Positions 1 through 9,809 of a DNA stretch of 64,000 bases are shown in pieces. The stretch comes from Pseudokineococcus marinus. GTDB lineage: Bacteria; Actinomycetota; Actinomycetes; Actinomycetales; Quadrisphaeraceae. The stretch is from positions 62,001-126,000 of the forward strand of contig NZ_JBBHZZ010000009.1 of the NCBI RefSeq assembly GCF_037482405.1, read 5' to 3'. The position numbers and the translations under genes are program-made. The notes below the pieces were generated by a model, which made no database searches, was not told where the DNA came from, and saw nothing but the letters and a program-made list of their open reading frames with translations. The number at the start of each line of letters is the position of its first letter. Positions within the stretch are counted from its first letter, which is position 1.

Positions 1-1351
<1,351 letters not shown>

Positions 1352-1471
1352 GCTGGGGGTTTCCTCCCGGTGACGGGTGGGGCGGCCGGCCGGTGCCCGC
1401 GACGGACGGGTCGCGCGCGCGGCGGTCACGTCCCGCCGCGCCCACGGCCCTCACCTGACGACCGAGGTCCG

Positions 1472-1497
1472 TTGTCACTCTCGTGCGAGAGTGCCAG
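1472..1497. promoter_or_regulatory. CIRCE-like inverted repeat, groEL-proximal
   Basis: In the groEL direction it reads CTGGCACTC, an 8-base spacer, then GAGTGACAA. This is one base shorter than the classical GCACTC-N9-GAGTGC CIRCE spacing and one arm is imperfect. The centre also forms a CACTCTCG/CGAGAGTG dyad. It probably binds HrcA together with the perfect site just upstream. Confidence 0.6.
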
Positions 1498-1506
1498 CAC
1501 CCATGA

Positions 1507-1533
1507 TGAGCACTCTCCCCCCTCGAGTGCAAA
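1507..1533. promoter_or_regulatory. CIRCE operator (HrcA site), groEL-distal
   Basis: In the groEL direction it reads TTTGCACTC, exactly 9 bases, then GAGTGCTCA, which is the canonical CIRCE core GCACTC-N9-GAGTGC. A TTGCAC hexamer inside the first arm, followed 17 bases later by TCATCA, could be the groEL promoter, so HrcA binding would cover it. Confidence 0.85.
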
Positions 1534-1606
1534 CGACCGGGGGGTGCGGACGACCGGGGCGTGCGGACGACCAGGGCTCGTGCACCACGCCGGGCCCCGG
1601 ACGCGA

Positions 1607-1639
1607 CGACGCCGCCGCCCCGGCGGGGCGACGGCGTCG
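1607..1639 (-). terminator. GC-rich hairpin downstream of cspA
   Basis: Arms at 1607-1622 and 1624-1639 are complementary apart from one C/A mismatch, giving a very stable stem 42-74 bases after the cold-shock stop codon. There is no T-run, as is usual at this GC content. It separates cspA from the groEL control region. Confidence 0.6.
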
Positions 1640-1680
1640 GACGGCGGCCCTGCTCGGGCGCCGGAGGGGTGCGGGGTGCC

Positions 1681-1887
1681 TCAGGAGGCGGGGCGGACGG
1701 CCTCGGCCTGCGGGCCCTTCTGGCCCTGCCCGACCTCGAACTCGACCTGCTGGCCCTCCTCGAGGGAGCGGTAGCCGTCCATCTGGATGGCCGACCAGTG
1801 CACGAAGACGTCGGGGCCGCCGCCGTCGACGGTGATGAAGCCGTACCCCTTCTCGGCGTTGAACCACTTCACGGTGCCCTGAGCCAT
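1681..1887 (-). CDS. cspA: Cold-shock protein (CspA family)
   Basis: A 68-residue single cold-shock domain, the usual size. It is a cytosolic single-stranded RNA/DNA-binding chaperone. RNP1 is KGYGFITV (residues 13-20) and RNP2 is VFVHW (27-31). The ATG is preceded by an AGGAG ribosome-binding site 7 bases upstream. The gene follows a roughly 190-base region without a gene, which could supply the long 5' leader typical of csp mRNAs. A strong hairpin follows the stop. Family assignment is certain; which paralogue it is cannot be told. Confidence 0.97.
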   Translation of the reverse strand: MAQGTVKWFNAEKGYGFITVDGGGPDVFVHWSAIQMDGYRSLEEGQQVEFEVGQGQKGPQAEAVRPAS

Positions 1888-2080
1888 GGTGCTACTCCTG
1901 TGTCGCTGTGTGCGGGTTCGAGGCCCCGGGAGGGCATCGGGTCTCACGCTCGCGTGGCTCGCGATGGTTCCGACGTGCGGGCCGTCCGTACGGGTGCGCG
2001 GTGGACCGGTGCTCATCGAACTGCTCGACCGGCGCCGAGAGTAGCGGCTGGCCCTGGCCGTGGCGAGGGTCGCGAGACGC

Positions 2081-2260
2081 CTATCCGCCGAGCGAGAACC
2101 ACGCGCTGACGGCGAGCACGGAGAGCGCCGCGAGCACCACGACGACGAGCACGGGGGCCGCGCGGCGCCAGGGCCCGGGCCGGGCCCGGTGGGCTCCCTG
2201 GCGGCGGGGCTCGCCGGCCGGCTCGTCGAGCTCGTCGCGGGGCGGCCCGGGGGCGGCCAC
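2081..2260 (-). CDS. Small single-pass membrane protein
   Basis: A 59-residue frame starting GTG eight bases after the stop of the DUF3263 gene. About 32 charged or proline-rich N-terminal residues are followed by one hydrophobic helix (APVLVVVVLAALSVLAVSAW) and a four-residue tail. The layout suggests an inner-membrane anchor, N-terminus in the cytosol. In other actinobacteria a LytR C-terminal-domain protein often follows DUF3263; this could be a shortened relative lacking the extracellular domain, but that is inference. It could also be a chance frame. Confidence 0.45.
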   Translation of the reverse strand: MAAPGPPRDELDEPAGEPRRQGAHRARPGPWRRAAPVLVVVVLAALSVLAVSAWFSLGG

Positions 2261-2265
2261 GCCCG

Positions 2266-2571
2266 TCAGCCCCGCGCGCCCAGCCGGCGCTCGGTGCGCG
2301 AGCGCTGGCGCTGGCTGCGCATGCGGCGCAGCCGCTTGACGAGCATCGGGTCGTGGGCGAGCGCCTCCGGGGAGTCCAGCAGCGCGTTGAGCACCTGGTA
2401 GTAGTGCGTGGCCGAGAGGTCGAAGAGCTCGCGGACCGCCTGCTCCTTCGCGCCGGCGTAGCGCCACCACTGGCGTTCGAAGGCGAGGATCTCCGCGTCG
2501 CGCGCCGAGAGCCCTCCGGCGGGCGCGGCGGCGGGCTGCTCGGCGCTCGCGCCGGTGGCTGCGTCGTCCAC
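2266..2571 (-). CDS. DUF3263 family protein
   Basis: A 101-residue cytosolic protein of unknown function found across actinobacteria. The family signature is clear: ILAFERQWWRYAGAKEQAVR, then LSATHYYQVLNALLD, then a basic tail KRLRRMRSQRQRSRTERRLG. The GTG start beginning VDDAATGAS is chosen because the conserved domain begins about 27 residues later and upstream codons are low-complexity Arg/Pro. The basic helix-rich fold suggests nucleic-acid binding, but this is not established. It is divergent from ung and followed closely by the small membrane protein. Confidence 0.88.
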   Translation of the reverse strand: MDDAATGASAEQPAAAPAGGLSARDAEILAFERQWWRYAGAKEQAVRELFDLSATHYYQVLNALLDSPEALAHDPMLVKRLRRMRSQRQRSRTERRLGARG

Positions 2572-2702
2572 TCCGGTCTCCTCCCGCGCTCCCGGCGTCG
2601 TCCGTCGGCGCCGAGCCCGCACCCTACGCCGCGAACCACACCGCTGTGGTTCGCCGGGGGCGCCGGTCACGGGCCGGTCCGGCGCACCGCCCGGACTGCC
2701 CC

Positions 2703-2717
2703 TACCGTGGCCGCGTG
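2703..2717 (+). promoter_or_regulatory. -10-like TACCGT placed for leaderless ung mRNA
   Basis: TACCGT lies six bases before the GTG start of ung. With normal spacing, transcription would begin at or within a base of the start codon, giving a leaderless mRNA. The same layout recurs at several other genes here. Confidence 0.5.
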
Positions 2718-3467
2718 CTGGAGCCGGGGACCACCGCAGGCACCGACGGCGCGGCCTCCCCGCCGCCCGAGGTGGTCGGCCCCGCGCGCCGGGCGGGCGT
2801 CGACCTCGCGGTCGTCCATCCCGCCTGGTGGACGGCGCTGGCCCCGGCGCGGGGGGACCTCGTGCGCGCCCTCGAGGCCGTGGCGGACGACGTCGCGGCC
2901 GGCCGGGAGGTCCTCCCCCGCGGGGACCGGGTGCTGCGCGCGCTCGCGCAGGCGCCGCAGGACGTGCGGGTCCTCGTCGTCGGCCAGGACCCCTACCCCA
3001 CACCGGGCCACGCGGTCGGGCTGTCCTTCTCCGCGGAGCCGGACGTGCGCCCGCTGCCCCCGACGCTGCGCAACCTCCTCGCCGAGCGGGACGCCGACAC
3101 GGGCCTGCCGCCCGCGGCCACCGGCGACCTCACCGCCTGGGCGGGGCGCGGCGTCCTCCTGCTCAACCGCGTGCTCACCGTCGAGGCCGGCCGGTCGGGC
3201 TCCCACCGCGGGCGGGGCTGGGAGCGGGTGACCGAGGAGGTCGTGCGCGCCCTCGCGGCGCGCGGCGGGCCGCTCGTCGCCGTCCTCTGGGGCCGGGACG
3301 CGCAGGCGCTGCGCCCGGCCCTCGGCGGCACGGCCGTCGTCGAGAGCGCCCACCCGAGCCCCCTGTCCGCGCGGCGCGGCTTCACCGGCTCGCGGCCCTT
3401 CTCCGCCGTCGACGCCGCCCTCGCGGCGCAGGGCGCCAGGCCGGTGGACTGGTCCCTGCCGACCTGA
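2715..3467 (+). CDS. ung: Uracil-DNA glycosylase, family 1
   Basis: Excises uracil from DNA to start base-excision repair. The product is 250 residues, the usual length plus a short low-complexity N-terminus. The water-activating loop GQDPYP is at residues 90-95 (catalytic Asp92) and the leucine-loop motif HPSPLS at 213-218 (His213). The uracil-binding LLLN segment is also present. GTG is chosen because a TACCGT hexamer sits six bases before it and upstream codons do not look conserved. It is transcribed alone, divergent from the DUF3263 gene. Confidence 0.96.
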   Translation: MLEPGTTAGTDGAASPPPEVVGPARRAGVDLAVVHPAWWTALAPARGDLVRALEAVADDVAAGREVLPRGDRVLRALAQAPQDVRVLVVGQDPYPTPGHAVGLSFSAEPDVRPLPPTLRNLLAERDADTGLPPAATGDLTAWAGRGVLLLNRVLTVEAGRSGSHRGRGWERVTEEVVRALAARGGPLVAVLWGRDAQALRPALGGTAVVESAHPSPLSARRGFTGSRPFSAVDAALAAQGARPVDWSLPT

Positions 3468-3666
3468 CCGGCCGGGGGCCGGGCGCCGCCGTTCCCCGCG
3501 CCGGGGCGCCGGGCTCCTGGTAGGAAGCCGTACCGGCACCGGGGGGTGGTGCCCGCCCGTGACGACCACCGCCGAGAGGGGGCCGCCCCGTGGACGACCC
3601 GTCCCCCCGCCGCGCGCGCCGCCGCGCCCGGGGCGCAGGAGCGCCCCCGGCCGTGACCGGGGTCTG

Positions 3667-6516
3667 ATGGCCCTCGTCGTCCTCCTCGGGGGCCTCGTGG
3701 CCCTCGCCGCCGCCGCCCCGCTCCTGGGCCGCGCCCTGGGTCGCACGTCGTGCCTCGTCCTGGCCGGCGGCCTCGCGGCGGCCACGGCCCTCGTCGCCGC
3801 GCTCGTCCCCGGCGTCGTCGCCGGCCGCGACGTCGTGGCGTCCACCCCGTGGCTGCCGTCCCTGGGGGTGGACGCGGCGCTGCGCCTCGACGGCGTGGCG
3901 CTCGTCTTCGTCCTCGTCGCGCTCGTCGTCGGCGTCCTCGTGCTGGCGTACTGCGCCCGGTACCTCGACGACGCCGAGGCCGCCGGGCCGGTGCCCGCCG
4001 TGCTCGTGCTCTTCGCGGCCGCCATGTGCGGCCTCGTCATGGCCGACGACCTCGTCCTGCTCTACGTGTGCTGGGAGATCACCACGGTGTGCTCCTTCGT
4101 GCTCGTCTCGACGGCGGGCGCGCCGGCCACCGCCCCGGGGCGCCAGGCCCTCGTCGTGACGGTCGCGGGCGGGCTCGCCCTGCTCCTCGCCGTCGTGCTC
4201 GTCGTCGTCGCCACGGGCAGCACGAGCGTCCACGCGCTCGTGTCCGACCCCGACCGGCTGCTGTCCTCGCCGCTCGCCGGGCCCGTCGCCGCCCTGGTCG
4301 TGGTGGCGGCGGCGACGAAGTCGGCGCAGCTGCCCTTCCAGGCGTGGCTGCCGGGCGCCATGGTCGCGATGACGCCGGTCAGCGCCTACCTCCACGCCGC
4401 GACCATGGTGAAGGCGGGCGTCTACCTGCTCGTGCGGACGAGCGCCGTCTTCGCCGGCCAGCCGGCCTGGACGGCCGTCCTCGTCTCCCTCGGCCTCACC
4501 ACCGCGCTCGTCGGGGCGGTGCTCGCGCTGCGCGAGCACGACCTCAAGGGCGTCCTGGCGTACTCGACGGTGAGCCAGCTGGGGCTGCTCGTGGCGGCCG
4601 TCGGCGTCGGCACCCCCGAGGCGCTCGCCGCGGCGCTGCTCCACACCGTCGCCCACGCCCTCTTCAAGGCGACCCTCTTCATGCTCGTGGGGATCGTCGA
4701 CCACGAGACGGGCAGCCGCGACGTCCGCGACCTGGCCGGGCTGCGCCGCGTCATGCCGTGGACCGCGGCCGCCACCGGCGTCGCCGCGCTCTCCCTCGGG
4801 GGCGTGCCGCCGCTGCTCGGCTTCGTCAGCAAGGAGTACCTCTACGAGGGCTTCCTCACCGCCGGCCCTGCGGCCTGGGCGGGCCCGGTGGCGGTCGGCG
4901 TCGCGGTCCTGGCGTCGACGCTGACCCTCGCCTACGCGGCGCGCGTGGCCCACGGGGCCTTCGGCGGCGAGGAGCTCTCCCACCCCGGCCTCCACGAGCC
5001 GTCGCCGCTCTTCCTCGCCCCCGGCGCCGTCGCCGCCCTGGCCTGCGCGGTGCTGGGCCCCGCGGTCTCCTGGCTGTCCCCGCTGGTCGAGGCCGCGACG
5101 TCGGCGGCCCTGCCCGGCGAGGAGGCTCCCGAGGTCTACCTCTGGCACGGCGTGACGCCGCAGCTCGTCCTGTCCGGGGTGACGCTGGCGCTCGGCGCCC
5201 TGCTCTTCGTGCGCCGCGACGCGGTGGACCGGGTGCTGCAGGCCTGGTCGCCCCCGTCGGCGTCGGCCGCCTTCGAGCGCGGCCACGCGGGCCTGCTCCG
5301 CCTCGGCGAGGTCGTCGGGCGCCCCGACCGCGCGGGCGGCGCGCCGGCCCAGCTCGCGCGGCTCCTCGTCGCCGTCGTCGTCGTGGCCGCGCTCGCGGCG
5401 GTCGGGCTGGGCCCGCAGCCGGAGCGGCTCGTGTCCGAGGACCCGGTCGCGTGGGGCGTCGTCGTCCTCGCCGCCGGGGTCCTGGCCGCGGCGGCGCTCA
5501 CGCGCTCGTCCCTCGTCCTCGTGGCCCTCGGCGGCACGACCGGCCTCCTCGTCGCCGTCTGGCTCCTGCTGCGGGGAGCCCTCGACGTCGCGATCACCCT
5601 GCTGCTCGTCGAGGTGCTGACGGCGGTCGTGCTCGTCCTCGTGCTGCGCGGGCAGCCCCGACGGCTGCCGCGCACCTCCGCGCGCCGGGCGCTGCCGGTC
5701 GCCGCGACGGCCGCGGCCACGGGTCTCGCCGCGGGCGGCGCCGCGTGGGCCCTCACGGGGCGACGCCCCCTCTCCGACGTCGGCGCGCAGGTCCTCGCCG
5801 AGGCCGAGCCGCTCACCGGCGGCACCAACGTCGTCAACGTCGTGCTCGTCGACCTCCGCGGGCTCGACACCTTCCTCGAGACGGTCGTCGTCGGCGTCGT
5901 CGCCCTCGGGCTCGTCGTCCTCGGGCGCGGGCCCGCGGGGCGCCGCACCGGCCCGCCGGGGCCCGACCCGGTCACCGAGGACCTCGTGCTGCGCGTGGGC
6001 ACCCGCCTGCTGGCCCCCCTCATGGTCGTCCTCGGCGCCTACCTCCTCTGGCGCGGCCACGACGAGCCCGGCGGCGGCTTCATCGCCGCGCTGGTCCTCG
6101 GCACGGCGGTCGCGCTCGGGCACCTCGCGGGCGGGCGGGCGCCCTTCGCGCGCACCCCGCGCGCGCTGCGGCCGAGCCTCCTCGTCGGCGGCGGTCTCCT
6201 CGTCGCCCTCGGCACCGGGCTCGTGCCCCTCCTCGGCGGCGGCGCCCTCCTCGCCCCCTTCGACCTGCCGCTGCTGGGCGCCCTCGGGGTCACCTCGGCG
6301 CTCGTCTTCGACGTCGGCGTCCTCCTGCTCGTGCTCGGCCTCGCCGTCGCCGCCGTCCACTCCCTCGACGCGGGCGTGCCCGACGCCGGGCGCGCGGACG
6401 AGCAGCGGCGGGCCACGCGGCCGCACCGCGATGCCGACGGGGAGGCCGGGGACGACGACGGGGACGGCGAGCGCGACGACGCGCGGGTGCGCGGCACGGC
6501 GGGAGGCCGGCGATGA
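3667..6516 (+). CDS. mrpA: Na+/H+ antiporter subunits A and B fused (MrpAB/MnhAB)
   Basis: The large subunit of the multi-subunit Mrp antiporter, which exports Na+ (or other monovalent cations) in exchange for H+ across the membrane. Of 949 residues, the N-terminal two thirds form the NuoL-like antiporter domain: the TKSAQLPFQAWLP segment and the membrane lysine of ATMVKAGVYLLVR lie at about 215-255, and HALFKATLFM at about 331-340. A MrpA C-terminal segment (TNVVNVVLVDLRGLDT, about 717-735) precedes a full MnhB domain (about 770-900, LLAPLMVVLGAYLLWRGHDE). An in-frame GTG at 3559 would add 36 Pro/Arg-rich residues and is less likely. The stop overlaps the mrpC start (ATGA). Confidence 0.95.
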   Translation: MALVVLLGGLVALAAAAPLLGRALGRTSCLVLAGGLAAATALVAALVPGVVAGRDVVASTPWLPSLGVDAALRLDGVALVFVLVALVVGVLVLAYCARYLDDAEAAGPVPAVLVLFAAAMCGLVMADDLVLLYVCWEITTVCSFVLVSTAGAPATAPGRQALVVTVAGGLALLLAVVLVVVATGSTSVHALVSDPDRLLSSPLAGPVAALVVVAAATKSAQLPFQAWLPGAMVAMTPVSAYLHAATMVKAGVYLLVRTSAVFAGQPAWTAVLVSLGLTTALVGAVLALREHDLKGVLAYSTVSQLGLLVAAVGVGTPEALAAALLHTVAHALFKATLFMLVGIVDHETGSRDVRDLAGLRRVMPWTAAATGVAALSLGGVPPLLGFVSKEYLYEGFLTAGPAAWAGPVAVGVAVLASTLTLAYAARVAHGAFGGEELSHPGLHEPSPLFLAPGAVAALACAVLGPAVSWLSPLVEAATSAALPGEEAPEVYLWHGVTPQLVLSGVTLALGALLFVRRDAVDRVLQAWSPPSASAAFERGHAGLLRLGEVVGRPDRAGGAPAQLARLLVAVVVVAALAAVGLGPQPERLVSEDPVAWGVVVLAAGVLAAAALTRSSLVLVALGGTTGLLVAVWLLLRGALDVAITLLLVEVLTAVVLVLVLRGQPRRLPRTSARRALPVAATAAATGLAAGGAAWALTGRRPLSDVGAQVLAEAEPLTGGTNVVNVVLVDLRGLDTFLETVVVGVVALGLVVLGRGPAGRRTGPPGPDPVTEDLVLRVGTRLLAPLMVVLGAYLLWRGHDEPGGGFIAALVLGTAVALGHLAGGRAPFARTPRALRPSLLVGGGLLVALGTGLVPLLGGGALLAPFDLPLLGALGVTSALVFDVGVLLLVLGLAVAAVHSLDAGVPDAGRADEQRRATRPHRDADGEAGDDDGDGERDDARVRGTAGGRR

Positions 6517-6962
6517 CGACGGCCCTCCTCGTCGCGCTGCTCGCCGCCGCCGGGACGGCGCTCGTCCTCCAGCGCGGTGCGCTGCGGCTCGTCGTCGGCT
6601 TCGTGCTCCTCGGCCACGTCGGCACCGTGCTCGTGCTGTCGGCCTCCGGCGGGGACCGCCGGGGCGTGCCGCTGCTCGGGCAGGGGCCCGAGGACGTGCC
6701 GCTCGCCGACCCGCTGCCCCAGGCCTTCGTCCTCACCGCCGTCGTCATCGCCTTCGCCGTCACGGTGCACCTGCTCGGGGTCCTGCGCGCCGAGAGCAGC
6801 GCCGCCGACGACGACGAGGAGGACGCCGCCGTGGAGGAGCGCCAGCAGCGGCGCGCCGAGGGGGCCCCCTCGGACGCGGACGGGCGCCCGGCGTCGGCCG
6901 CGGACCCCGCCGGCTCCCCCGCCCCCGGCGACGACGGCCGCGGCGCCGGAGCCGCCCGGTGA
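6513..6962 (+). CDS. mrpC: Na+/H+ antiporter subunit C (MrpC/MnhC, NuoK-like)
   Basis: A 149-residue NuoK-like membrane subunit with three hydrophobic helices in the first 95 residues; FVLLGHVGTVLVLSASGG and PLPQAFVLTAVVIAFAVTV are typical of MnhC. The last 50 residues are an acidic, proline-rich cytosolic tail (AADDDEEDAAVEERQQRR) that is longer than usual. ATGA overlap upstream and GTGA overlap downstream show translational coupling inside the Mrp operon. Confidence 0.95.
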   Translation: MTTALLVALLAAAGTALVLQRGALRLVVGFVLLGHVGTVLVLSASGGDRRGVPLLGQGPEDVPLADPLPQAFVLTAVVIAFAVTVHLLGVLRAESSAADDDEEDAAVEERQQRRAEGAPSDADGRPASAADPAGSPAPGDDGRGAGAAR

Positions 6963-8566
6963 GCGCCGCAGGGCCGGGCGCCCAGGCGCTCGTCGTCGCC
7001 CCCGTCGTGCTGCCGATGCTCGTCGCCGGGCTCCTCGTCCTCCTGCGGGGGACGTCCGGCGCCGGGTCCCCGGCCCTCGCCCGCTGGGCCGGCGTCGCGA
7101 CGAGCGGCGCCGTCGGCGTCGTCGCCGCCCTGCTCCTCGCGCGCACGCTGTCCGGCGAGGTGCCCGCCACGCAGGTCGGGGGCTGGGTGCCCGGCCTCGG
7201 CATCGCCCTGGCCGCCGACGTCTTCGCCTCCGCCGTCCTCCTCGCCGTCTCCCTCGTCGTGCTCGCCGGCCTCGTCTTCGCGGGCGGCACGCGCGAGGAC
7301 CGGGCGCCCGCCCTCGTGCCCCTCGTCCTCGTCATGTCCGCCGGCGTGCACGGGGCGCTGCTCACGGCCGACCTGTTCAACCTCTTCGTCTTCGTCGAGG
7401 TCATGCTCGTCCCGAGCTACGTGCTCCTCCTCCTCGGCCGGCGCCGCACCCGGCGGCGGCTGGCGGCCGCCCGCCTCTACGTGGCCGTCAACCTCCTCGC
7501 CTCCACCGTCTTCCTCGTCGGCGTGGGCCTCGTCTACGCCGCCAGCGGCACGGTGGCCCTCGCCGAGCTGGCCGCCGGGCCCGCCACCCCCGCCCGGCAG
7601 GCGGGCGTCTGGCTGCTCCTGCTCGCCATGGGCGTCAAGGCCGCCGCCGTCCCCCTCCACGGGTGGATGCCCCGCAGCTACGCCGTCGCCGGCCCCGCCG
7701 TCCTCGCCGTCTTCTCCGGCCTGCTCACCAAGACGGGCGTCGTCGTCCTCGTGCGGCTCGACGCGCTGCTCCTGCCCGAGGGCTCGCTCGTGCCCCAGGT
7801 CGTGCTGGTGGTCGGCCTCGTCACCGCGGTGGTCGGGGTGCTCCTCGCGGTCGGCGAGCACGAGATGACCACCGTGCTCGTCGCCCACATGGTCAGCCAG
7901 GTCGGGTACCTGCTCGCCGCCCTCGGGCTGGCCGGGACGGCGGGGACGGCGGCGCTCGTCGTCTTCCTCCTGCAGTACGTGCTCGTCAAGGCGGCCCTGC
8001 TCATGGTCGCCGGGGCGGTCGAGACCCGGTACGGCACGACGGCGCTCGAGCGCCTCGGCTCGCTCGCCCACCGGGAGCCGGTCCTCGCCGTCGCCTTCGC
8101 GCTGGCCGCCGCCGCCCTCGCCGGGCTGCCCCCGACCTCGGGCTTCGTCGCCAAGCTGGCGCTCGTCCTCGCGGCGGGCGAGGACGGGCGGTGGGTCACG
8201 GCGTCGGTGCTCGTCGCGGTGAGCCTGCTCACGCTCGTCTCCATGCTCAAGCTGTGGCACCGGGTCTTCTTCGGCGCCCCCGAGGACGTCCCCGCGCGGG
8301 CGGCCGCGGCGCGGGGCGCCGGCGCCGCCGACGACGCCCGCCCGGCCGAGCGCAGCGGCACGACGCCCGCCGCCGGCGGCGGCGCCGTCGCTCGCGCCCC
8401 CCGGCGCGAGCGCGTCGCCCTCGTCGGCCCCCCGCTGGTCCTCGGCGCGCTGGCGCTCGTCGCGGGCGTCGCGGCGGAGCCCCTGCTCGCGGTCGGCGAC
8501 GCGGCGGCCCGCGGGCTCGCGGACCCCTCCGCCTGGCTGGCCGCCGTCACGAGGCGCGCGCCGTGA
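6959..8566 (+). CDS. mrpD: Na+/H+ antiporter subunit D (MrpD/MnhD, NuoN-like)
   Basis: A 535-residue multi-pass antiporter subunit homologous to complex I NuoM/NuoN. The proton-channel lysines are visible in GVKAAAVPLHGWMPRSY (about residue 225) and GLLTKTGVVVLVR (about 255-266), and LLQYVLVKAALLMVAG follows. A hydrophilic Ala/Arg-rich insert of about 40 residues near 445-485 is unusual. The GTG start overlaps the mrpC stop and the stop overlaps the mrpE start. Confidence 0.95.
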   Translation: MSAAGPGAQALVVAPVVLPMLVAGLLVLLRGTSGAGSPALARWAGVATSGAVGVVAALLLARTLSGEVPATQVGGWVPGLGIALAADVFASAVLLAVSLVVLAGLVFAGGTREDRAPALVPLVLVMSAGVHGALLTADLFNLFVFVEVMLVPSYVLLLLGRRRTRRRLAAARLYVAVNLLASTVFLVGVGLVYAASGTVALAELAAGPATPARQAGVWLLLLAMGVKAAAVPLHGWMPRSYAVAGPAVLAVFSGLLTKTGVVVLVRLDALLLPEGSLVPQVVLVVGLVTAVVGVLLAVGEHEMTTVLVAHMVSQVGYLLAALGLAGTAGTAALVVFLLQYVLVKAALLMVAGAVETRYGTTALERLGSLAHREPVLAVAFALAAAALAGLPPTSGFVAKLALVLAAGEDGRWVTASVLVAVSLLTLVSMLKLWHRVFFGAPEDVPARAAAARGAGAADDARPAERSGTTPAAGGGAVARAPRRERVALVGPPLVLGALALVAGVAAEPLLAVGDAAARGLADPSAWLAAVTRRAP

Positions 8567-9126
8567 GCCGCGACGGGGGGAGGCGGGGCCAGGGTCCTGT
8601 CGGCGCCGTCGGGCACGCCGGCCGCCTGGTCGCCTTCGCGGGCTGGTACGTCGGGCGCTTCCTCGCGGCCAACCTCGTCGTGCTGCGCGAGGTGCTCACG
8701 CCCCGCACCGGCGTCGCGCCGGTCGTGCTCGAGCTCGTCCTGCGCTGCCGCACCGACGTCGAGGTGGCCTCCTACATCGCGCTCGTCGGGCTCACCCCCG
8801 GCACGCTCGTCGTCAGCAGCCACGACGGGCGGCGTCGTCCCCGGGACGGGACCCCGGACGGGACCCCGGACGGGACCCCGGACGGGACCCCGGACGGGAC
8901 CCCGGACGGAGCAGAGGACGGGGACGGGGACGGGTCCGGTGACGGCGGGGGCGACGTCGTCGTGGCCGCCCACGTCATGCACGCCCCGGACGTGGCGGAG
9001 GCGCTGGCGGAGCTGCGCGAGCTGGAGACCCGGCTGCTGCGGGCCCTGCGGGCCGACCCGGGCGCGGTGCCCCCGCCCCCGCCGCACGGCACCGTCCCGG
9101 CGCGGACGGACGAGGAGGAGGTCTGA
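8563..9126 (+). CDS. mrpE: Na+/H+ antiporter subunit E (MrpE/MnhE) with repeat insert
   Basis: A 187-residue membrane subunit; the MnhE core is recognised from WYVGRFLAANLVVLREVLTP and VEVASYIALVGLTPGTLVV. Between that core and the conserved C-terminal VVVAAHVMHAPDVAEALAEL stretch is a hydrophilic insert made of DGTP repeats, encoded by five perfect 12-bp units, followed by an acidic Asp/Gly run. The insert lies where other MnhE proteins have a short cytosolic loop. It is coupled to mrpD and mrpF by overlapping stop/start codons. Confidence 0.92.
   Translation: MSRDGGRRGQGPVGAVGHAGRLVAFAGWYVGRFLAANLVVLREVLTPRTGVAPVVLELVLRCRTDVEVASYIALVGLTPGTLVVSSHDGRRRPRDGTPDGTPDGTPDGTPDGTPDGAEDGDGDGSGDGGGDVVVAAHVMHAPDVAEALAELRELETRLLRALRADPGAVPPPPPHGTVPARTDEEEV
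8845..8910 (+). repeat. 12-bp tandem repeat in mrpE (5.5 copies)
   Basis: Five identical units gacgggaccccg plus a half unit, in frame, encoding (DGTP)n. Because the units are identical, copy number is likely to vary by slippage and the reading frame would survive any change. Confidence 0.95.
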
Positions 9127-9380
9127 TGGTCGTCGAGGTCGCCCTCGGGGTGATGGCCCTGTCCCTCGGGGTGTGCGCGTGGCGCGTGGTCGTGGGCCCC
9201 TCGGACGCCGACCGCGTCCTCGCCGTCGACCTGGGCTTCGTCGTCGTCGTCTGCGCGACGGCGCTGCTGGCCGTGCGCCTGCGGACGCCGGCGCTGCTCG
9301 ACCTCGTGCTCGTCGCGACGCTCGTCGGCTTCCTCACCACGGTGGTGCTCGCGCGGCTCGTCGCCGGGAGGGGGCGGTGA
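9126..9380 (+). CDS. mrpF: Na+/H+ antiporter subunit F (MrpF/MnhF)
   Basis: An 84-residue protein with three transmembrane helices, the standard MnhF size. The family signature RVVVGPSDADRVLAVDLGF is present around residues 20-38, followed by the LLAVRLRTPALLDLVLVATL region. The ATG shares its A with the mrpE stop (TGATG). It is required for assembly and activity of the Mrp complex in characterised systems. Confidence 0.95.
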   Translation: MVVEVALGVMALSLGVCAWRVVVGPSDADRVLAVDLGFVVVVCATALLAVRLRTPALLDLVLVATLVGFLTTVVLARLVAGRGR

Positions 9381-9799
9381 GCGCGGCGGCGGTCGTCGAC
9401 GTCGTCGGCCAGGGCCTGCTGCTCGTGGGCTCGCTGCTCGTCGGCACGGCGGCGCTCGGGCTGGTGCGCCTGCCGGACGTGTACGCGCGCACCAACGCCG
9501 CGACCAAGGCCGCCGCCCTGGGGCTCGTGGTCGTGCTCCTCGGCGGCGTCGTGCTCGCCCCGACCGCCGGCTCCGTGCTGACGCTGCTCGTGGCCATCGC
9601 CCTGCAGCTCTTCACCGTGCCGATCGGCGGCTTCGAGGTGGCCCAGGCCGCCCGCCTGTCCGCGGCGCCCGTCACCCCGCTGACCCACCACGACGACCTG
9701 GGGCTGCCGCGGGAGGGGGACCAGCGGGACGAGGAGCAGCGGGACGGCGAGGACGAGGGCGGCGTCCAGGTCGACGGGCAGGAGCGCGGCCCGGCGTGA
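9377..9799 (+). CDS. mrpG: Na+/H+ antiporter subunit G (MrpG/MnhG)
   Basis: The last subunit of the Mrp operon, 140 residues. The MnhG motif LGLVRLPDVYARTNAATKA occurs near residue 30, within three helices, and the tail (EGDQRDEEQRDGEDEGG) is acidic and cytosolic. The GTG overlaps the mrpF stop. The gene ends only 10 bases from the convergent exporter gene, leaving no room for a separate terminator. Confidence 0.94.
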   Translation: MSAAAVVDVVGQGLLLVGSLLVGTAALGLVRLPDVYARTNAATKAAALGLVVVLLGGVVLAPTAGSVLTLLVAIALQLFTVPIGGFEVAQAARLSAAPVTPLTHHDDLGLPREGDQRDEEQRDGEDEGGVQVDGQERGPA

Positions 9800-9809
9800 G
9801 CGGGGGCGC

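Noticed and set aside
1905..1930. A GGTTCGAGGCCCC stretch like a tRNA T-arm
   Set aside because: No matching acceptor, D or anticodon arms are found around it on either strand, and it lies in the cold-shock 5' region.
2081..2470. A 129-codon frame reaching back through the DUF3263 gene
   Set aside because: The first half is out of frame with a clearly conserved DUF3263 protein; only the last 59 codons after that gene were kept.
3468..3540. GC-rich inverted segments after ung considered as a terminator
   Set aside because: Several short overlapping GGCGCC and CCGG pairings exist, but no single stable stem stands out.
3382..6426. Very long open frame opposite the mrpA gene
   Set aside because: It is a GC-rich shadow: the translation is Arg/Glu/Gly/Ala low-complexity, while the plus strand has clear antiporter motifs.
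8845..8910. Short tandem array considered as CRISPR
   Set aside because: Units are 12 bp, contiguous without spacers, and in frame inside mrpE.
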